Positions 1-11,564 are shown, numbered from the stretch's first letter. The stretch is DNA of 64,000 nt from Ipomoea triloba (GCF_003576645.1 NC_044916.1:16097477-16161476); one strand, 5' to 3'. The notes: generated from the letters alone by a model not told the origin. A program made the numbers and translations.

Positions 1-2617
1 TTAATTCCTATAGATGAACTCTCTTGGTTAGATGAAGATGCAACTGTAACTTCCGTGGGAAAAAACTTTGCTAATCCAAAATCAGCCACGTGAGCAACTA
101 AGTCTCCATCCAACAAAATATTGCTTGGCTTCAAATCACAATGTACTAAACCTGTCTCCAGCTGATTATGAAGATAATCAAGTGCATTTGCCACATCAAT
201 TGCGATATTTACCCTTTGTAACAAGTTCAAACTCTTTGAATCATTATTTTCTCCCGTGTCTTTTGAGTGATTGTGCAACCAATTATCCAGACTACCATTG
301 ATCATGTACTCATAAACAATGGCGATGAAGTCATTACCCTCATGGTCGATACTACAACAAGTGGTCAAAACTTTTACCAAGTTTCGGTGCCTAATTTGCC
401 TCAATGCTTCACATTCCACCAAAAAGCTCTTGGATGCTCCTCTCACTTGAAGCTTGAACACTTTAATTGCAACTATTCCCAAACTACCATCAAGAATGCC
501 TTTGTAAACAATGCTGAATTTTCCAAATCCAATTATGCTGGATTTAGAAAATTCATTAGTTGCCTTCTGGATACTCCAATATGACAACTTAGGCATGAAC
601 TCTGTTGTTGCATCCAACTTTAAAGGCTGCTTGTTCTTCTGCTTGTAAATGAACACAATGAGAGCCACAATTATCAGCAGAATCAAAGTCCCACTTGACA
701 TTAAAATTGCCAACTTTTGAATATGGGACAGATGTTGTCTTTCCCCTTCTCTTGGGCATGTTGGCAACCCAAATTGCGGAATACCTCCGCAGAGGTTAGA
801 GTTACCACCAAGCACAACTTCAGTCTTGTTTTTAAAAATTCCTTCAGTAGGTATCTCACCTTCCAAATGGTTAAATGATAAATTCAATCGCTTCAAGTAC
901 TGAAGTTTACCTAGAAATTCTGGTATTTTTCCTGTGAGGTAATTACAAGATAGATCTAGAATTTCTAGGCTTTTTAAAGAACTGAAAGAAGGAGGGATAA
1001 ATCCATGGAAAAGATTATGATTGATGTTGAGTTCAATCAAGCTAGTCAGGGCACCAATGGCACTTGGAAGTGTGCCTAAGAACATGTTGTTGGAGAGGTC
1101 TAGTGACAACAAATCTTTGAACCCACCAATCTCTACAGGAAGAGGACCTATAAAGTGATTGTGAGAGAGGTCTAAATGCACAAGTGATGTAACTTTAGGA
1201 AAATTTCCTTGGAGTTTGTTTCTGGAAAAATCTAATTCTAACAAATACTTCAACTTTTCAAAACTTATCGGTATAGTACCTTGCAACTCATTGAATTGTA
1301 GGTAAAGCCGACTAAGAAGGGACAGATTTCCCAATGAAATTGGAATCTCACCAAACAATTTGTTTCCTTCAAGGTTTAAACTGATGAGTTGTTGAAGGCT
1401 TCCCCATGAGCTTGGAATAGTACCGCCTAGCTGGTTTTCTGATAGGTGTAGGTATTGTAAGTTAACAAGATGACGAATTTCACTTGGAATAGTACCACTT
1501 ACAACATTTTCTGCAATGAGAAAAACCTGAAGTCTTGAAAAGTTTGCTATGAATCTGGGCAAAACCCCTCCAAAATTGCAGTTATCCAGATACAGGAGTG
1601 CTAGTGTAGCAGTACTATTGAGAAGAGATGAGATGAAATCCAAATTAGTGGATTTTCCATTACCAAGCGGATTGTCATAAAGTGAAAAATATTTTAGTCT
1701 AAGTCCACTAAATGACGGTACCCCTCCATAAAAATCATTATGACCAACAGCAAAATAGTATAGTGTTGTGGCATTTGACATTGAGATAGGAAGTCGCCCA
1801 CTTAAAAGATTATTACTAATAAAAAAATACTTTAGATTTGGAAGGGTAGAGCCTAAATTTGAAGGAAGATATCCCTCTCAAGTTTATTTTCTTGTACATC
1901 AATAGATACTAATGATGAGAGATTGAAAATGGATATGGGAATGGTAGAAGTCAGGTAGTTGGTGTGTACAATAATATCAGAAACTTTCTGCAGGCACCCA
2001 AAAGAAGTAGGAATTTTTCCTTTGAAATTATTTTCACTAAAATCAAGTCCGTTGAGTGATGAAAAATTGCCTAGGTAAGCGGGTATCTCTCCCATCAAGT
2101 GGTTTGTGATAACCGAAAGGTACTCAAGTTTGGACAGTGACCGAAACTCCAAAGGAAATTTACCCGTTAGATTATTATTTCCCAAATAAAAATTTGTTAG
2201 ACTAACACAATGTGAAAGGTTTTTTGAAATTTCACCTGAAAACACATTACTTTCCAGAACCAACACTCTTAATCTTCTAAGTCTACCCATCTCTTTAGGA
2301 ATTATACCTGCTAGAGTGTTGTTTTCAAGAATCAATTTTCTCAGGAAACTCAGGTTCCCGATAGCAGGCGACAAAGAGCCTTGAAGGTTGCTGGACTCCA
2401 AATCGATTGTTACAACTCGTTGGTGTTTGCGACCACAACTTATTCCAATCCAATTACAGAAATGGGTAGACTCATTCCATGATTGAAGAGAATCTCCGAT
2501 GATGTTGGCTTTGAATGAAAGCAATGCTCTGTGATCAGAAACATTTCCGGGCAGGGAGAAGGAAGCTTTGCAGAGGAAGGCAAATAAGGCATAAAAACAA
2601 AAAAGGGAGGAGCTCAT
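1..2617 (-). pseudogene. LRR receptor-like kinase, Xa21/EFR type, copy A (5' part, one frameshift)
   Basis: Transmembrane LRR receptor kinase of LRR subfamily XII; known members sense microbial ligands at the plasma membrane, but the ligand here is unknown. I place the ATG at 2617-2615 (MSSSLFCFYALF), because the open frame further upstream lacks an ATG. Order: signal peptide (residues 1 to about 22), LRRNT domain with paired cysteines, about 20 LRRs, a membrane segment near 627-712, then a kinase with glycine-rich loop GFGKFSIVYKG, HCDLKPSN near 119-142 and DFGLAK near 69-85. HCD marks a non-RD kinase. The frame breaks at 1875-1879, where copy A reads CCCTCTCAAG against CCCTCAAG in copy B: two extra bases. 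After that it is open to the window edge, so the activation loop end and exon 2 lie outside. This is the least damaged copy, and a 2-bp sequencing error would make it intact. Confidence 0.85.
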
Positions 2618-2960
2618 TTTGTGGACAAGATACAAACTTTATTATGCTGAGTGCACTGGGACTGGGTGGAAAGATCAGAGTATATATAGAGCTCAAGAAT
2701 ACAAATTAAATTGTGTTGACTAATGAATAGTAACTAGATCTGGCAAAATGAGACAGAAGAAGTAATAAATTCTTTATAAATAATAATAATAAAATATTAT
2801 TATTATTATTATTCTTTTTGAAGAATAATACACTTGTGGGTATTTTGTTAAGTGGCGAAAATTAGGTAGCGTACTAGCGTTTGATTTTTTTTTTTTTTTT
2901 TTAGGATACTACATAGTGACTCTATTACATTGTATTTGACTATTTGTGTTTGATTTAGTA
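2618..2960 (-). promoter_or_regulatory. Promoter region of copy A with TATA box at 2681-2688
   Basis: TATATATA lies about 65 bp upstream of the chosen ATG, on the minus strand. The same block, including the TATA box and an (AAT)n(ATT)n palindromic microsatellite near 2785-2812, is conserved upstream of copies B and C. The similarity ends near 2966, where unrelated repeat sequence begins. Confidence 0.7.
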
Positions 2961-2965
2961 CAATT

Positions 2966-3360
2966 AGATAAAGAGAAAAAGACACTTTTTTCCCTATGGA
3001 ATGTGCATATAGCACTTTTCCTCCCTAAGTTATTAAAGTAGCAGTTTTTTCCCTCAATTATTTAAAAAGTGGTAGTTTTCCCTCCTGTAATGTTAAATTG
3101 ACATTTTTGCCCTTAAAAATAACTATTTCATTTATTTTTATTCTCCAACCAATTATTTTTATTCAAGTTGACGCACCTTAAGTTTCAACAACTATTCACA
3201 TTAGCACACAACCCACGCACCTTAAGCACAAAACCCACTGCACGCACCTTAATCACAAAAACCACGTACCTTAAGTACAAAAATCACGCACCTTAAGCAC
3301 ACAAGCCACACACCTTAAGCACACAAACCACGCACCTAAAAAAAAATCACTCACCTTAAA
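2966..3360. repeat. AT-rich repeat with degenerate GCACGCACCTTAAGCACAAA minisatellite
   Basis: 2985-3120 reads like the arm of a plant MITE (runs of TTTTTTCCCTC). From about 3170 to 3360, six or more degenerate copies of a 25-28 bp unit containing CACGCACCTTAAGCACAAA follow one another. No open frame is credible. Confidence 0.6.
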
Positions 3361-3481
3361 TTTAACCTAGATGCAAAAATTACCAAATTGTCACCGCGTT
3401 TTTTTTTAAAATTACGTTAATCTTGGACGTTGATTTAAGTAAGATCAATGGCTCAGATTTAACCGCACGGGACACACACAC

Positions 3482-3558
<77 letters not shown>

Positions 3559-4429
3559 GATCATATGAGAACAAGTACTTAGGAGAAAACTAAGAACCAA
3601 TCTTAGCCTTACATATGAAAAAATCGGACGCATCAGATCAAATTTAAAACAAAAAAAACAAAAAAAAAAAAAAAAACTCAATGACGTTTTTGTAATTATC
3701 ACTAATTTTACTATGCAAACATTAACACTATACTTCTAAGAACTTTGCATGAGTGCACATTTAGTTATTACAAAATGCATATTTAGTATTAACAAAATGC
3801 ACATTTAGTATTAAAAAATTACACTTGCAAAAATATGAAAGTGCATTGCACTTAGAGTTTGGATTTTAGAATTTATAACTGAGTTTTTTGTTTTATTTAG
3901 TTTAGGGGTTCACTTTTTCTGCTTAGGATTTAACATTTATGCTTTAGATTTAAAATTTAGTTTTTTTTAATGATTTTATTAATTTATTCAAGAATACATA
4001 TTTAGTTGTTTTTTTTAAAGCATCATATTTTTTTAAAGCATCATATTTAATTGTTAAAGAATGCATATTTAAGTGTTCAAATTTGCAAAGTGAAGTTGAT
4101 GACAATTACAAAAATATCACTACGTTTTTTTCAAGATAAAATTTGAGAGCATAATGTTTATCCATTCCTTTTATTTCTTCCTCAAATCAAATTTAAACAC
4201 AAATAGGAGTAAAAGTTGGGAGTAAGATTTTTGGATTTTTGGGGTCCCTGAAATATTTTTCTTAATTTTACTAAATGCTGAATCTGGTTATTTAACCAAG
4301 AAATGCTTTCAATTAATTCGATTTCACATCCTTTAAATGAAAGTATGTCTCAGAAACATACTTGAAAGATCGGAACAGATTTATTATTACATTATTAAAA
4401 ATTTCAATTATATATATTCTACCATGCTT
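3361..4429. repeat. (TA)n tract at 3486-3555 and AT-rich intergenic DNA
   Basis: A 70-bp (TA)n microsatellite is followed by a segment containing GATCATATGAGAACAAGTAC. That recalls 9955-9995 and 10730-10760, which also abut (TA)n tracts. 3720-4100 repeats the phrase TTAGTATTAACAAAATGCAC. No gene is visible. Confidence 0.6.
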
Positions 4430-4445
4430 ATATTTTTTGTTGAGT
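4430..4445 (-). mobile_element. Detached 3' tail of SINE 2
   Basis: TTTTTTGTTGAGT lies directly left of the CACTA element, and AGTACTGC continues on its right. Joined across the CACTA element, this matches the T-rich tail of the SINE at 61117, so the SINE was present first. Confidence 0.6.
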
Positions 4446-4920
4446 CACTAGTACAAAAAAGCACATCCACTACACCTGTATAAGTGTTTCCGCTACGCCT
4501 GTAGCGGTGTAGCCTATGTGAGTGACACGAAAAGTGCATGCTTTCCGCTACACCTGTTGCAGGTGTAGCAGAAAGCATATGGATTATTTAAATAATGATT
4601 TTCCGCGGCACACCCTTTGAAGAGGGTGCCGCGGAAAGTTACCATTTTTTATTAAAAAAAATAAAAAAGATAATATATATACTACTGATATACGGATTCA
4701 GATACCAAATCAACAACAAAAACAAAATACACACAAATACAATACACTGATATACACTCATGCACTCTGAAATCTGAATATATATACAATGAAAAGAAAT
4801 TACAGAAAAATAAATACAAAAAATACAATGTCTATGCATTCTTTCACAAACTAAATTCAAAGAAAATCAAATTAAAATGACAAAAAACCATGGAAAAGAA
4901 TACTTATGTATTGTATTTCA

Positions 4921-5216
4921 AAGAAAAAATACTTCATCCATTGCTTTAATGGAAGCTGGACTTCTTCGTAATCTCAGATCCATAGCCATTATAGTATCTC
5001 CTCTTTTCAGTATCTTCACGACTTCAACGCCTGAAAACAAATATACAAAAAAAAAAAAAACCTATAACAATAATGTTTTGCACTCTTCTTTACACTGAAT
5101 CTTAACTTACCCATTTTATTGTTAGCTTCTCATCAGAATTGAATGTCAGTTCATCTGGACTTCTCCCTGTAATAATCTCCATCAGCAAAACTCCAAACGA
5201 GTATATACATCACTCT
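4921..5216 (-). pseudogene. Captured kinase fragment, CRCK-like (calmodulin-binding RLCK), with intron
   Basis: On the minus strand, SDVY, then a 2-bp insertion, then SFGVLLMEIITGRSPDE and a segment ending LTIKW correspond to kinase subdomains IX-X. The exon ends at a good donor (TGG|GTAAGT). An intron of about 80 bp ends TTGTTTTCAG, and the next exon reads ILKRGDTIMAMDLRLRRSPA before an in-frame stop. The MDxRLRRxPAS block is characteristic of calmodulin-binding receptor-like cytoplasmic kinases. The retained intron means genomic DNA was captured, not a transcript. The fragment lacks the catalytic loop and cannot encode a kinase. The family assignment is from memory of CRCK C-termini. Confidence 0.7.
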
Positions 5217-5280
5217 TCTCGGTTAGCCGTGAAAATAAAAAATAAAAAAATTACCATCCTGCGCTGCTTTTGTGACACTG

Positions 5281-5402
5281 GATCTGAGCTCTCTGCCGTC
5301 GGATTCAGCTCTCTACCACCGGATTTGAGCTCTCTACCGCTGGATCTGAGCTTTCTGCCGCCGGAGCTGAGATCTATGCCGCCGGATCTGAGATCTCTGC
5401 CT
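5281..5402. repeat. 21-bp tandem repeat, six units
   Basis: Six degenerate copies of a unit like GATCTGAGCTCTCTGCCGCCG. In one plus frame it would give repeated SSLPPDL, but that frame has no supported start or partner and lies inside the CACTA element. Confidence 0.75.
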
Positions 5403-6068
5403 TGGTCGTCGTACTCGTCGCGGTATTACAGCAGCTGGCGGAAGAATAGAGCATGAATCGCTGAAATGGAGACGACAGATGTCCTGAGGAAGCAATCACT
5501 GGCGGATCTGAGGAACGAGACCAGATCTTTTGGGGGAGGGGGGAGAATTTTAATTTAGAGAGATGTGTGGGGAGACAGAGATGAAGCAAAGAGAAGAAGC
5601 TTTAATTTAGAGAGATGAACGTGGAACTGGGGAAGTCATTGAGATACGAGTCATGGGAAGCTTTCTGTATTGTACTAATTTTATTATTTTTTTTACTTTA
5701 TATTTAAAATGAAATTGCTTTTATAATTATGAATAATTGAGAACACATCATAAATTATGTTTTTTTAATAGGTTAAGTGTATCATATAATAATAAAATAA
5801 TTTTGAAAACATTCGAAAATAATAAATAATATTTATCTAAAATAATTTGGGTAACATAATTATAAACATGTATAATGTATAATTATGTATCATAAAATAA
5901 TAAAACAATTAAAAGTATTTGTTGTCAAAATAATATTACTAAAAATTTTCGAAGTGTCACAACACCGCACGTCTGCACTATATGAATAAAGTTTTGTTTA
6001 GTTTTGTATTTTTTTTTTCTTTTCATTGTGCAACCAAATATATTAAATTCATAAAAAATAAAATGTCT

Positions 6069-6076
<8 letters not shown>

Positions 6077-6112
<36 letters not shown>
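6077..6112. repeat. (TA)n microsatellite
   Basis: Uninterrupted TA repeats in AT-rich DNA within the CACTA element. The surrounding 5650-6190 holds no gene that I can see. Confidence 0.9.
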
Positions 6113-6114
<2 letters not shown>

Positions 6115-6196
6115 TACAAAAATATTTCACATCTTATATTTTTAAATCTCAATAAAAAGGCTTATTCTATAAAAGTTAAGTAGCACTAGCTAACTA

Positions 6197-6867
6197 TAGG
6201 CCTGTTAGCAAACAGAGCTTTCGACAAACTACTCGTGTTCGAGCTCGGTAAGCGTTCGTTTATGCTCGTTTGTTAAGGTAAACGAACATAAACGAACAAA
6301 ATTTTGAGCTCGGTTAATAAACGAACAGAGTATGAACAGTGGTAAGCTCGTTTGCTAAGTGTTCGCGAACAAGCTCGTTTGTGTTCGTTTAGTAGTGTTC
6401 GTGAACAAGCTCGTTTGTGTTCGTTTAGTAGTGTTAAGAATTAATACATAATAATTATATATTATATATATGGGGTGATTAAGGTCATTTATTTAGATGC
6501 TACTACTCCTACGAGTGGACTTATTCAATTATTTTTATTAGTTTTGTAGTTGTGTTGTTTGTTTGATTATTGCTCGTGAACGTAAATTATTTCTTGTTCA
6601 CGAACAAATTGTGTTCATGAACATGTACAAGTGTTTGGTTATTAAGTGTTCACGAACGTGTTCGTGAACAAAAATTAATATGTTTGTGAACGTGTTTGTT
6701 AATGTTAACGAACAAGTTCGCGAACACTAACGAACGCTTAACAAACGAACACGAACAGGATTTTCAAAAACCTTAACAAACGAACACGAACACGAACAGT
6801 CCAAAATCCTTAACAAACGAACATGAACAGCCTCCGTTCGTTTATGTTCGGTTCGTTAACAGCCCTA
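6197..6867. mobile_element. hAT-type MITE with GTTCGTTT repeats
   Basis: Ends are TAGGCCTGTTAGCAAAC and, inverted, TAGGGCTGTTAACGAAC. An exact 8-bp target duplication GCTAACTA (6189-6196 and 6868-6875) is typical of hAT elements. Both arms are filled with inverted copies of AACGAACACGAACA, which can fold into a large hairpin. No coding capacity. Confidence 0.88.
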
Positions 6868-6912
6868 GCTAACTAGCACACAAAACTTTAAATTGTTAAA
6901 TACAATACAAGT

Positions 6913-8449
6913 GAGTTTTTTTCCAAAATGGTCCCTCGACTATTGCTCATTCTCAATTTTGCATTTCGACTTTCAATTGCACCTAATGTGGTCCCTCGAC
7001 TTTCAAAAACTCACCCAANTAATAAACATTGAGAAATAGTTGAGGGACCATTTTGAGAATAGTCAAGGGACCATTTTGGGAAAAACTATTTTATTTATTT
7101 CATTTTTGTTTATTTTCATTTTTTAGACACTATAAAATTAGAATTTGTATACATTTTTTTTCTTACAAATATAAATAGTTAAAATCGTGCAATCCATCGT
7201 AAAATTTTTAACTTTTTTACAGAATTTTTCCCTCTATCTAAATATACAAACTATTCCTATGCAGATTTACAATAAGTTTCGTAAATTTCATAAATACTCA
7301 TTTTGTAGGCATCAATTAAAATAATTCTTAGTCACATCCGTAGTACTAAATATATTACTTTGAATTTTTTTTAAATAAGATATAATATTATTAAACTCAA
7401 ATAATTAAAAATAATGTGCCCACAGCACAAAAGATTTTATGATTCACTTAAAAATTAACTATAAATTTTATTGTTGAATACAAATTGACAATTATTAAAC
7501 ATTATTTATAATAATTATTGTGTCCCGTGTAATATATTAAAATTATTAGGTAGGATTTTTATAATTAAGGTATAATTTAATTAAATCAAAATTATTAAAA
7601 ATAATGTGTCCACATTACAAAATAAATTATACTTGCCTTAATAATTAATAATTAATAAAAAAAAATAAGAAGAGGAAAATATATAAAAGATGTCATGCAA
7701 TATCTTAAATAATGTAAATTAATATAAAATTTAATAATTACTTCGAAATCAAATACATAAAATATTGCAGGAAACATTGACAAGATTTTACTTTCGGATC
7801 ACCTGAGAAGTTTACTAGAAAAATTTACCTTTCGGTCCAATATTTTCCCTACATTTTACACTCTTTGGGTGTCTACGCTTGAAAAAAAAATATTATTTTT
7901 AATGGTAAAAGTAATATTTAATGTGATAGATACATAGTGATTGATTGTCTATGAACATAAAAAAAAATAAAAATAAAAAAAAGAAGTATATGAGTATTTA
8001 TGAAATTTACGGAACTTATTGTAAAAACCATAGGAATAGTTTGTATATTTAGAGGGGAAAAGTCTGTAAAGAAAGTTAAAAATTTTGAGGTTGGATTGCG
8101 CGATTTTAACTATTTATATTTGTAAGAAAAAAATGTATAGAAATTCTAATTTTATAGAGTCTAAAAAATGAAAATAAACAAAAATGAAATAAATAAAATA
8201 GATTTTCCCAAAATGGTCCCTTGACTATTCTCAAAATGGTCCCTCAACTATTTCTCAATGTTTATTAGGCTAACAATAGTAAATGGACGAAAATACTCTC
8301 TATTTTAACACTTATTTGACGGAATATGTAACGGAGGACCAACTTGGGTGAGTTTTTGAAAGTCGAGGGACCACATTAGGTGCAATTGAAAGTCGAAATG
8401 CAAAATTGAGAATGAGCAATAGTCGAGGGACCATTTTGGGAAAAAACTC
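6913..8449. mobile_element. Mutator-like MITE with long TIRs, copy 1
   Basis: TIRs begin GAGTTTTTTTCCAAAATGG and extend several hundred bp. A 9-bp target duplication AATACAAGT (6904-6912 and 8450-8458) fits Mutator-like elements. The left arm lacks sequence present in the copy at 23053-26429 at the single N at 7019, an assembly join. No transposase frame. Confidence 0.87.
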
Positions 8450-8482
8450 AATACAAGTAGAGTAAACATACATAAATCCATA

Positions 8483-8506
8483 ATAATAATAATAATAATA
8501 ATAATA

Positions 8507-8539
<33 letters not shown>
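8483..8539. repeat. Palindromic (AAT)n(ATT)n microsatellite
   Basis: About nine AAT units followed by about ten ATT units, making a perfect foldback. Confidence 0.9.
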
Positions 8540-8765
8540 TGAATTTATTGACTTTCCGCTACACCTCCACGTGGCAGGTGTAGTGGAAAGTTCACACGTT
8601 TTTTTCTTTTGAGAATCCACCACACCTTTTAAACAAAGGTGTAGTGTATTCTTATGTATTTATTTACAATATTGCCATTGCATTCATTCTTTTGACTATC
8701 CACTACACCTTTAATCAAGATGTGTAGTGTAAAGTCATATTTATATGTTCATTTTTGTAGTAGTG

Positions 8766-8880
8766 AGTACTGCTAAAGCGTAAACAGTCAATACTGTTTT
8801 TATTGGGACTTAAACCCATGCCCCCAATATAGAAAAGCAACTTTGTACCACTAGACCACAGGATCATTGACTACAATGCC
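8766..8880 (-). mobile_element. tRNA-derived SINE 2 (body)
   Basis: Minus strand carries an A-box-like GTGGTCTAGTGGTA (8859-8846) and a degenerate B box GGTTTAAGTCC (8816-8806), the internal RNA polymerase III promoter of tRNA-derived SINEs. Its 3' end CAGTACTC matches that of the SINE at 61117-61274. The CACTA element has split off its tail. Confidence 0.75.
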
Positions 8881-9032
8881 TATATATGTCTCTTTGAAAC
8901 AAAAAAAGAATAGTTACAAATATTTTGATTACACTCTAATAATAAAATTGATAACTTCTAAAGCGTAATCTATTTATAAGCTTTGATAACCAATTATAAA
9001 TATGATAATAAATATTGTAAATAAAAAATATT

Positions 9033-9461
9033 GGGAAAAGGGTCAAATAGGCCCTCGAACATTTCATAAGAAGTCAATTAGGTCCACGAACTTTTAAAAC
9101 GTGCAATTAGACCCTCAAACATGTCAAAATAAGGCAATGAAGCCCACGAACAGGTCAATTACCTGTTATTACCGGTCATTTGGATTTTCCGGCGACCGGC
9201 AACACTTTCCGGCCACCGACGAGACAGTCCGGCGAATGGCCGCCTTCTCTGTGAAGAAGGCAACCAGATCTGGTTGCCTTCTTCACTAAGAAGGCGATCA
9301 GAAATGGTCGCCTTCTTCACGGTAATAACAGGTAATTGACCTGTTCGTGGGCTTCATTGCCTTATTTTGACATGTTTGAGGGTCTAATTGCACGTTTTAA
9401 AAGTTCGTGGACCTAATTGACTTCTTATGAAATGTTCGAGGGCCTATTTGACCATTTTCCC
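9033..9461. mobile_element. Hairpin MITE, Mutator-like (GGGAAAAGGGTC ends)
   Basis: TIRs of about 150 bp begin GGGAAAAGGGTCAAATAGG (last bases differ slightly between arms), with a 9-bp target duplication AAAAATATT (9024-9032, 9462-9470). The short GC-richer centre carries further small inverted repeats (GAAGAAGGC/GCCTTCTTC). A short open frame across it is only hairpin sequence. Confidence 0.88.
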
Positions 9462-9499
9462 AAAAATATTTTATAATCAAATATTTTTGTTAAGCCTTT

Positions 9500-9630
9500 T
9501 TAAGTCAATGGTCCTCAAACTTGTCCATTAGGACAAGCCGTGCTTGACATGCCAATAACGTATCCGAGGGTCCTCAAATTTGTCCATTAGGATAAGCCGT
9601 GCTTCACATGCCAATAACGTATCCAAGGGG
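9500..9630. repeat. Two-copy tandem repeat, about 66 bp
   Basis: The phrase GTCCATTAGGACAAGCCGTG through ATAACGTATCC occurs twice in succession with few changes. Related sequence recurs at 48065-48145, 62705-62780 and 63120-63200, marking the distal part of each kinase duplication unit. Confidence 0.8.
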
Positions 9631-9733
9631 TAAGAAAAAATGGAATGAAAACAACACTACCTATCTTAATCAATCAATTATTAATCCTGGGGGGAAGTTG
9701 TCAAATTAAATAAGTCTTTTAATATTGATGATA

Positions 9734-9775
9734 CTAGTATTTTTTTTTGTGCGATGCACGACGTAAATTTTTTAA
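9734..9775 (-). mobile_element. Helitron 3' terminus (partial)
   Basis: On the minus strand a GTGC-ATC-GCAC hairpin is followed by an A-rich spacer and CTAG, with T next, which is the Helitron 3' signature. The body would lie to the right, but I could not identify its TC 5' end among the microsatellites. Confidence 0.55.
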
Positions 9776-9820
9776 ATAATTTTATTATTGATATAGGTGG
9801 TGAATAAGTTGATTCTCACA

Positions 9821-9879
9821 CACACACACCCACACCCACGCACACGCGCGCGCGCGCGCACACACACACATATATATAT

Positions 9880-9918
<39 letters not shown>

Positions 9919-9950
9919 CATATATATATATATACATATATATATATATG
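9821..9950. repeat. Compound (AC)n(GC)n(AC)n(AT)n microsatellite
   Basis: Alternating purine-pyrimidine DNA for about 130 bp, with a CGCGCGCGCG core at 9846-9859 flanked by AC and AT repeats. Confidence 0.9.
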
Positions 9951-10069
9951 CATGGATCAAGTAAGAACCAACTGTCGAGAAGAGAACTGAGAAGCTTTTT
10001 TTTATTTTTTTTAAACGTGCATATAACAATTTCATATAGTGCACCTAACTGCAAGTAAAATGTATTAAA

Positions 10070-10160
10070 AGCATGGTTGCAGTAGGCGCTAGGCGCTAGT
10101 CGGGCGGTAGACTGGCGTCTAGCGCCTAAGCGGTCTAGACGGCGCCTAGGCGGCGACCTA
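10070..10160. repeat. GC-rich GGCGCTAGGCG repeat
   Basis: Short GC-rich island made of GGCGCTAGGCGCTAG and GGCGCCTAGGCGG motifs in both orientations. It resembles the end of a plant MITE, but no target duplication could be recognised. Confidence 0.5.
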
Positions 10161-10204
10161 TAAAAACAAAAAAATAATTCATGTGTGTGGGTGTGTGTCA
10201 TATA

Positions 10205-10210
10205 TTATAT

Positions 10211-10308
<98 letters not shown>

Positions 10309-10641
10309 NNNNNNNNNNNNNNNNNNNNNNNNNNNNNNNNNNNNNNNNNNNNNNNNNNNNNNNNNNNNNNNNNNNNNNNNNNNNNNNNNNNNNNNNNNNN
10401 NNNNNNNNNNNNNNNNNNNNNNNNNNNNNNNNNNNNNNNNNNNNNNNNNNNNNNNNNNNNNNNNNNNNNNNNNNNNNNNNNNNNNNNNNNNNNNNNNNNN
10501 NNNNNNNNNNNNNNNNNNNNNNNNNNNNNNNNNNNNNNNNNNNNNNNNNNNNNNNNNNNNNNNNNNNNNNNNNNNNNNNNNNNNNNNNNNNNNNNNNNNN
10601 NNNNNNNNNNNNNNNNNNNNNNNNNNNNNNNNNNNNNNNNN

Positions 10642-10729
<88 letters not shown>
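10205..10729. repeat. (TA)n microsatellite containing a 333-bp N gap
   Basis: (TA)n runs up to a gap at 10309-10641 and resumes to 10729. Apparent long frames across it are artefacts of TA repeats and Ns. Confidence 0.95.
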
Positions 10730-10732
<3 letters not shown>

Positions 10733-11457
10733 ATGATCAGGTGTGACCTGGTCATTAGGTGTGGTCGTGCGGCTTATTTTTAGCCATTAGATCATATCAA
10801 CTCATCAAATCAACGCGCAATATATATATGTTACAGAACACACCATTCTACATACTAAAACGCACTAGAGGATTGATAAAACACACCATTCCACACAATA
10901 TACCAAATACACCTATTCACTTAAAATTCATCAATATACTTAATAAAACACATCATTCTACGTATTAAATTAAAATGTACAACAACGTGCCTCATGTCAG
11001 ATTATAAGCATACACTATTTACACATTAGAAAGCATGTGCTAAAATATGCATCATTCTACGTATTAAAATGCACCACACTTATTAGAAACACATGTGTTA
11101 AAGTACACACCATTCAATGTATTAAAATGCACTAGGCGACGTATTAAAACACACCATTTCACAACACAGTTACACATCATTTTATGTATGAAAATGCACT
11201 AGCTAATAGATTAAAACACACCATTCCACAACACAGTTAATGCACCAACATACGTAATAAAACGCACCACAACATGTATTCAAACGCACCACACTATGTA
11301 CTAAAATGCACCATTCCAATTCACGTAATATAAATACTAAAATTACCATAATAACCCCACTTAAACATACGCGAATTTTAGTAGGATTAATGAAATTGGA
11401 CAGTGTAGATTAGGCGGCATGACCACACCGGAGCTCGCCGCCGCATTTGAACAAAAA

Positions 11458-11460
<3 letters not shown>
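10730..11460. repeat. Repeat between two (TA)n tracts, with AAAATGCACCATTC units
   Basis: The left end contains GTGTGGTCGTGCGGCTTA; the right end, inverted, contains GTGTGGTCATGCCGCCTAA. They are degenerate inverted ends. The interior repeats a 25-30 bp unit like ACGTATTAAAACGCACCAC. Possibly a MITE; class unknown, and the TA flanks hide any target duplication. Confidence 0.5.
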
Positions 11461-11514
<54 letters not shown>

Positions 11515-11515
11515 N

Positions 11516-11562
<47 letters not shown>
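11461..11562. repeat. (TA)n microsatellite with single N
   Basis: Pure TA repeats; the N at 11515 is an assembly join, so the true length is unknown. Confidence 0.9.

Positions 11563-11564
<2 letters not shown>

Larger units (their letters stand above)
4446..8765. mobile_element. CACTA (En/Spm-type) non-autonomous transposon
   Basis: The left end is CACTAGTACAAAAA; the right end, read inverted, is CACTACTACAAAAA. A 3-bp target duplication AGT flanks it (4443-4445 and 8766-8768), as expected for CACTA elements. Subterminal regions carry inverted copies of CTACACCTG / CAGGTGTAG (4465-4640 and 8545-8740), the usual array bound by the transposase. No transposase frame is present. Inside are a kinase gene fragment, a 21-bp tandem array, a hAT MITE and a Mutator-like MITE, so it is non-autonomous and of the gene-capturing kind. 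Confidence 0.9.

Noticed and set aside
2618..2635. Upstream extension MYLVHK of the copy A reading frame (also copy B)
   Set aside because: The first codon is TTG; the conserved ATG is 18 bases further in, at the start of the signal peptide.
8806..8859. tRNA gene from the A- and B-box matches (also 61195-61260)
   Set aside because: No cloverleaf arms or acceptor stem; spacing and tail fit a tRNA-derived SINE.
9101..9289. Short frames in hairpin MITEs (also 62145-62357)
   Set aside because: They lie within inverted-repeat DNA transposons and match no protein family.
10181..10783. Long open frames on both strands over 10.2-10.8 kb
   Set aside because: They consist only of TA dinucleotide repeats (Tyr-Ile) and the N gap.
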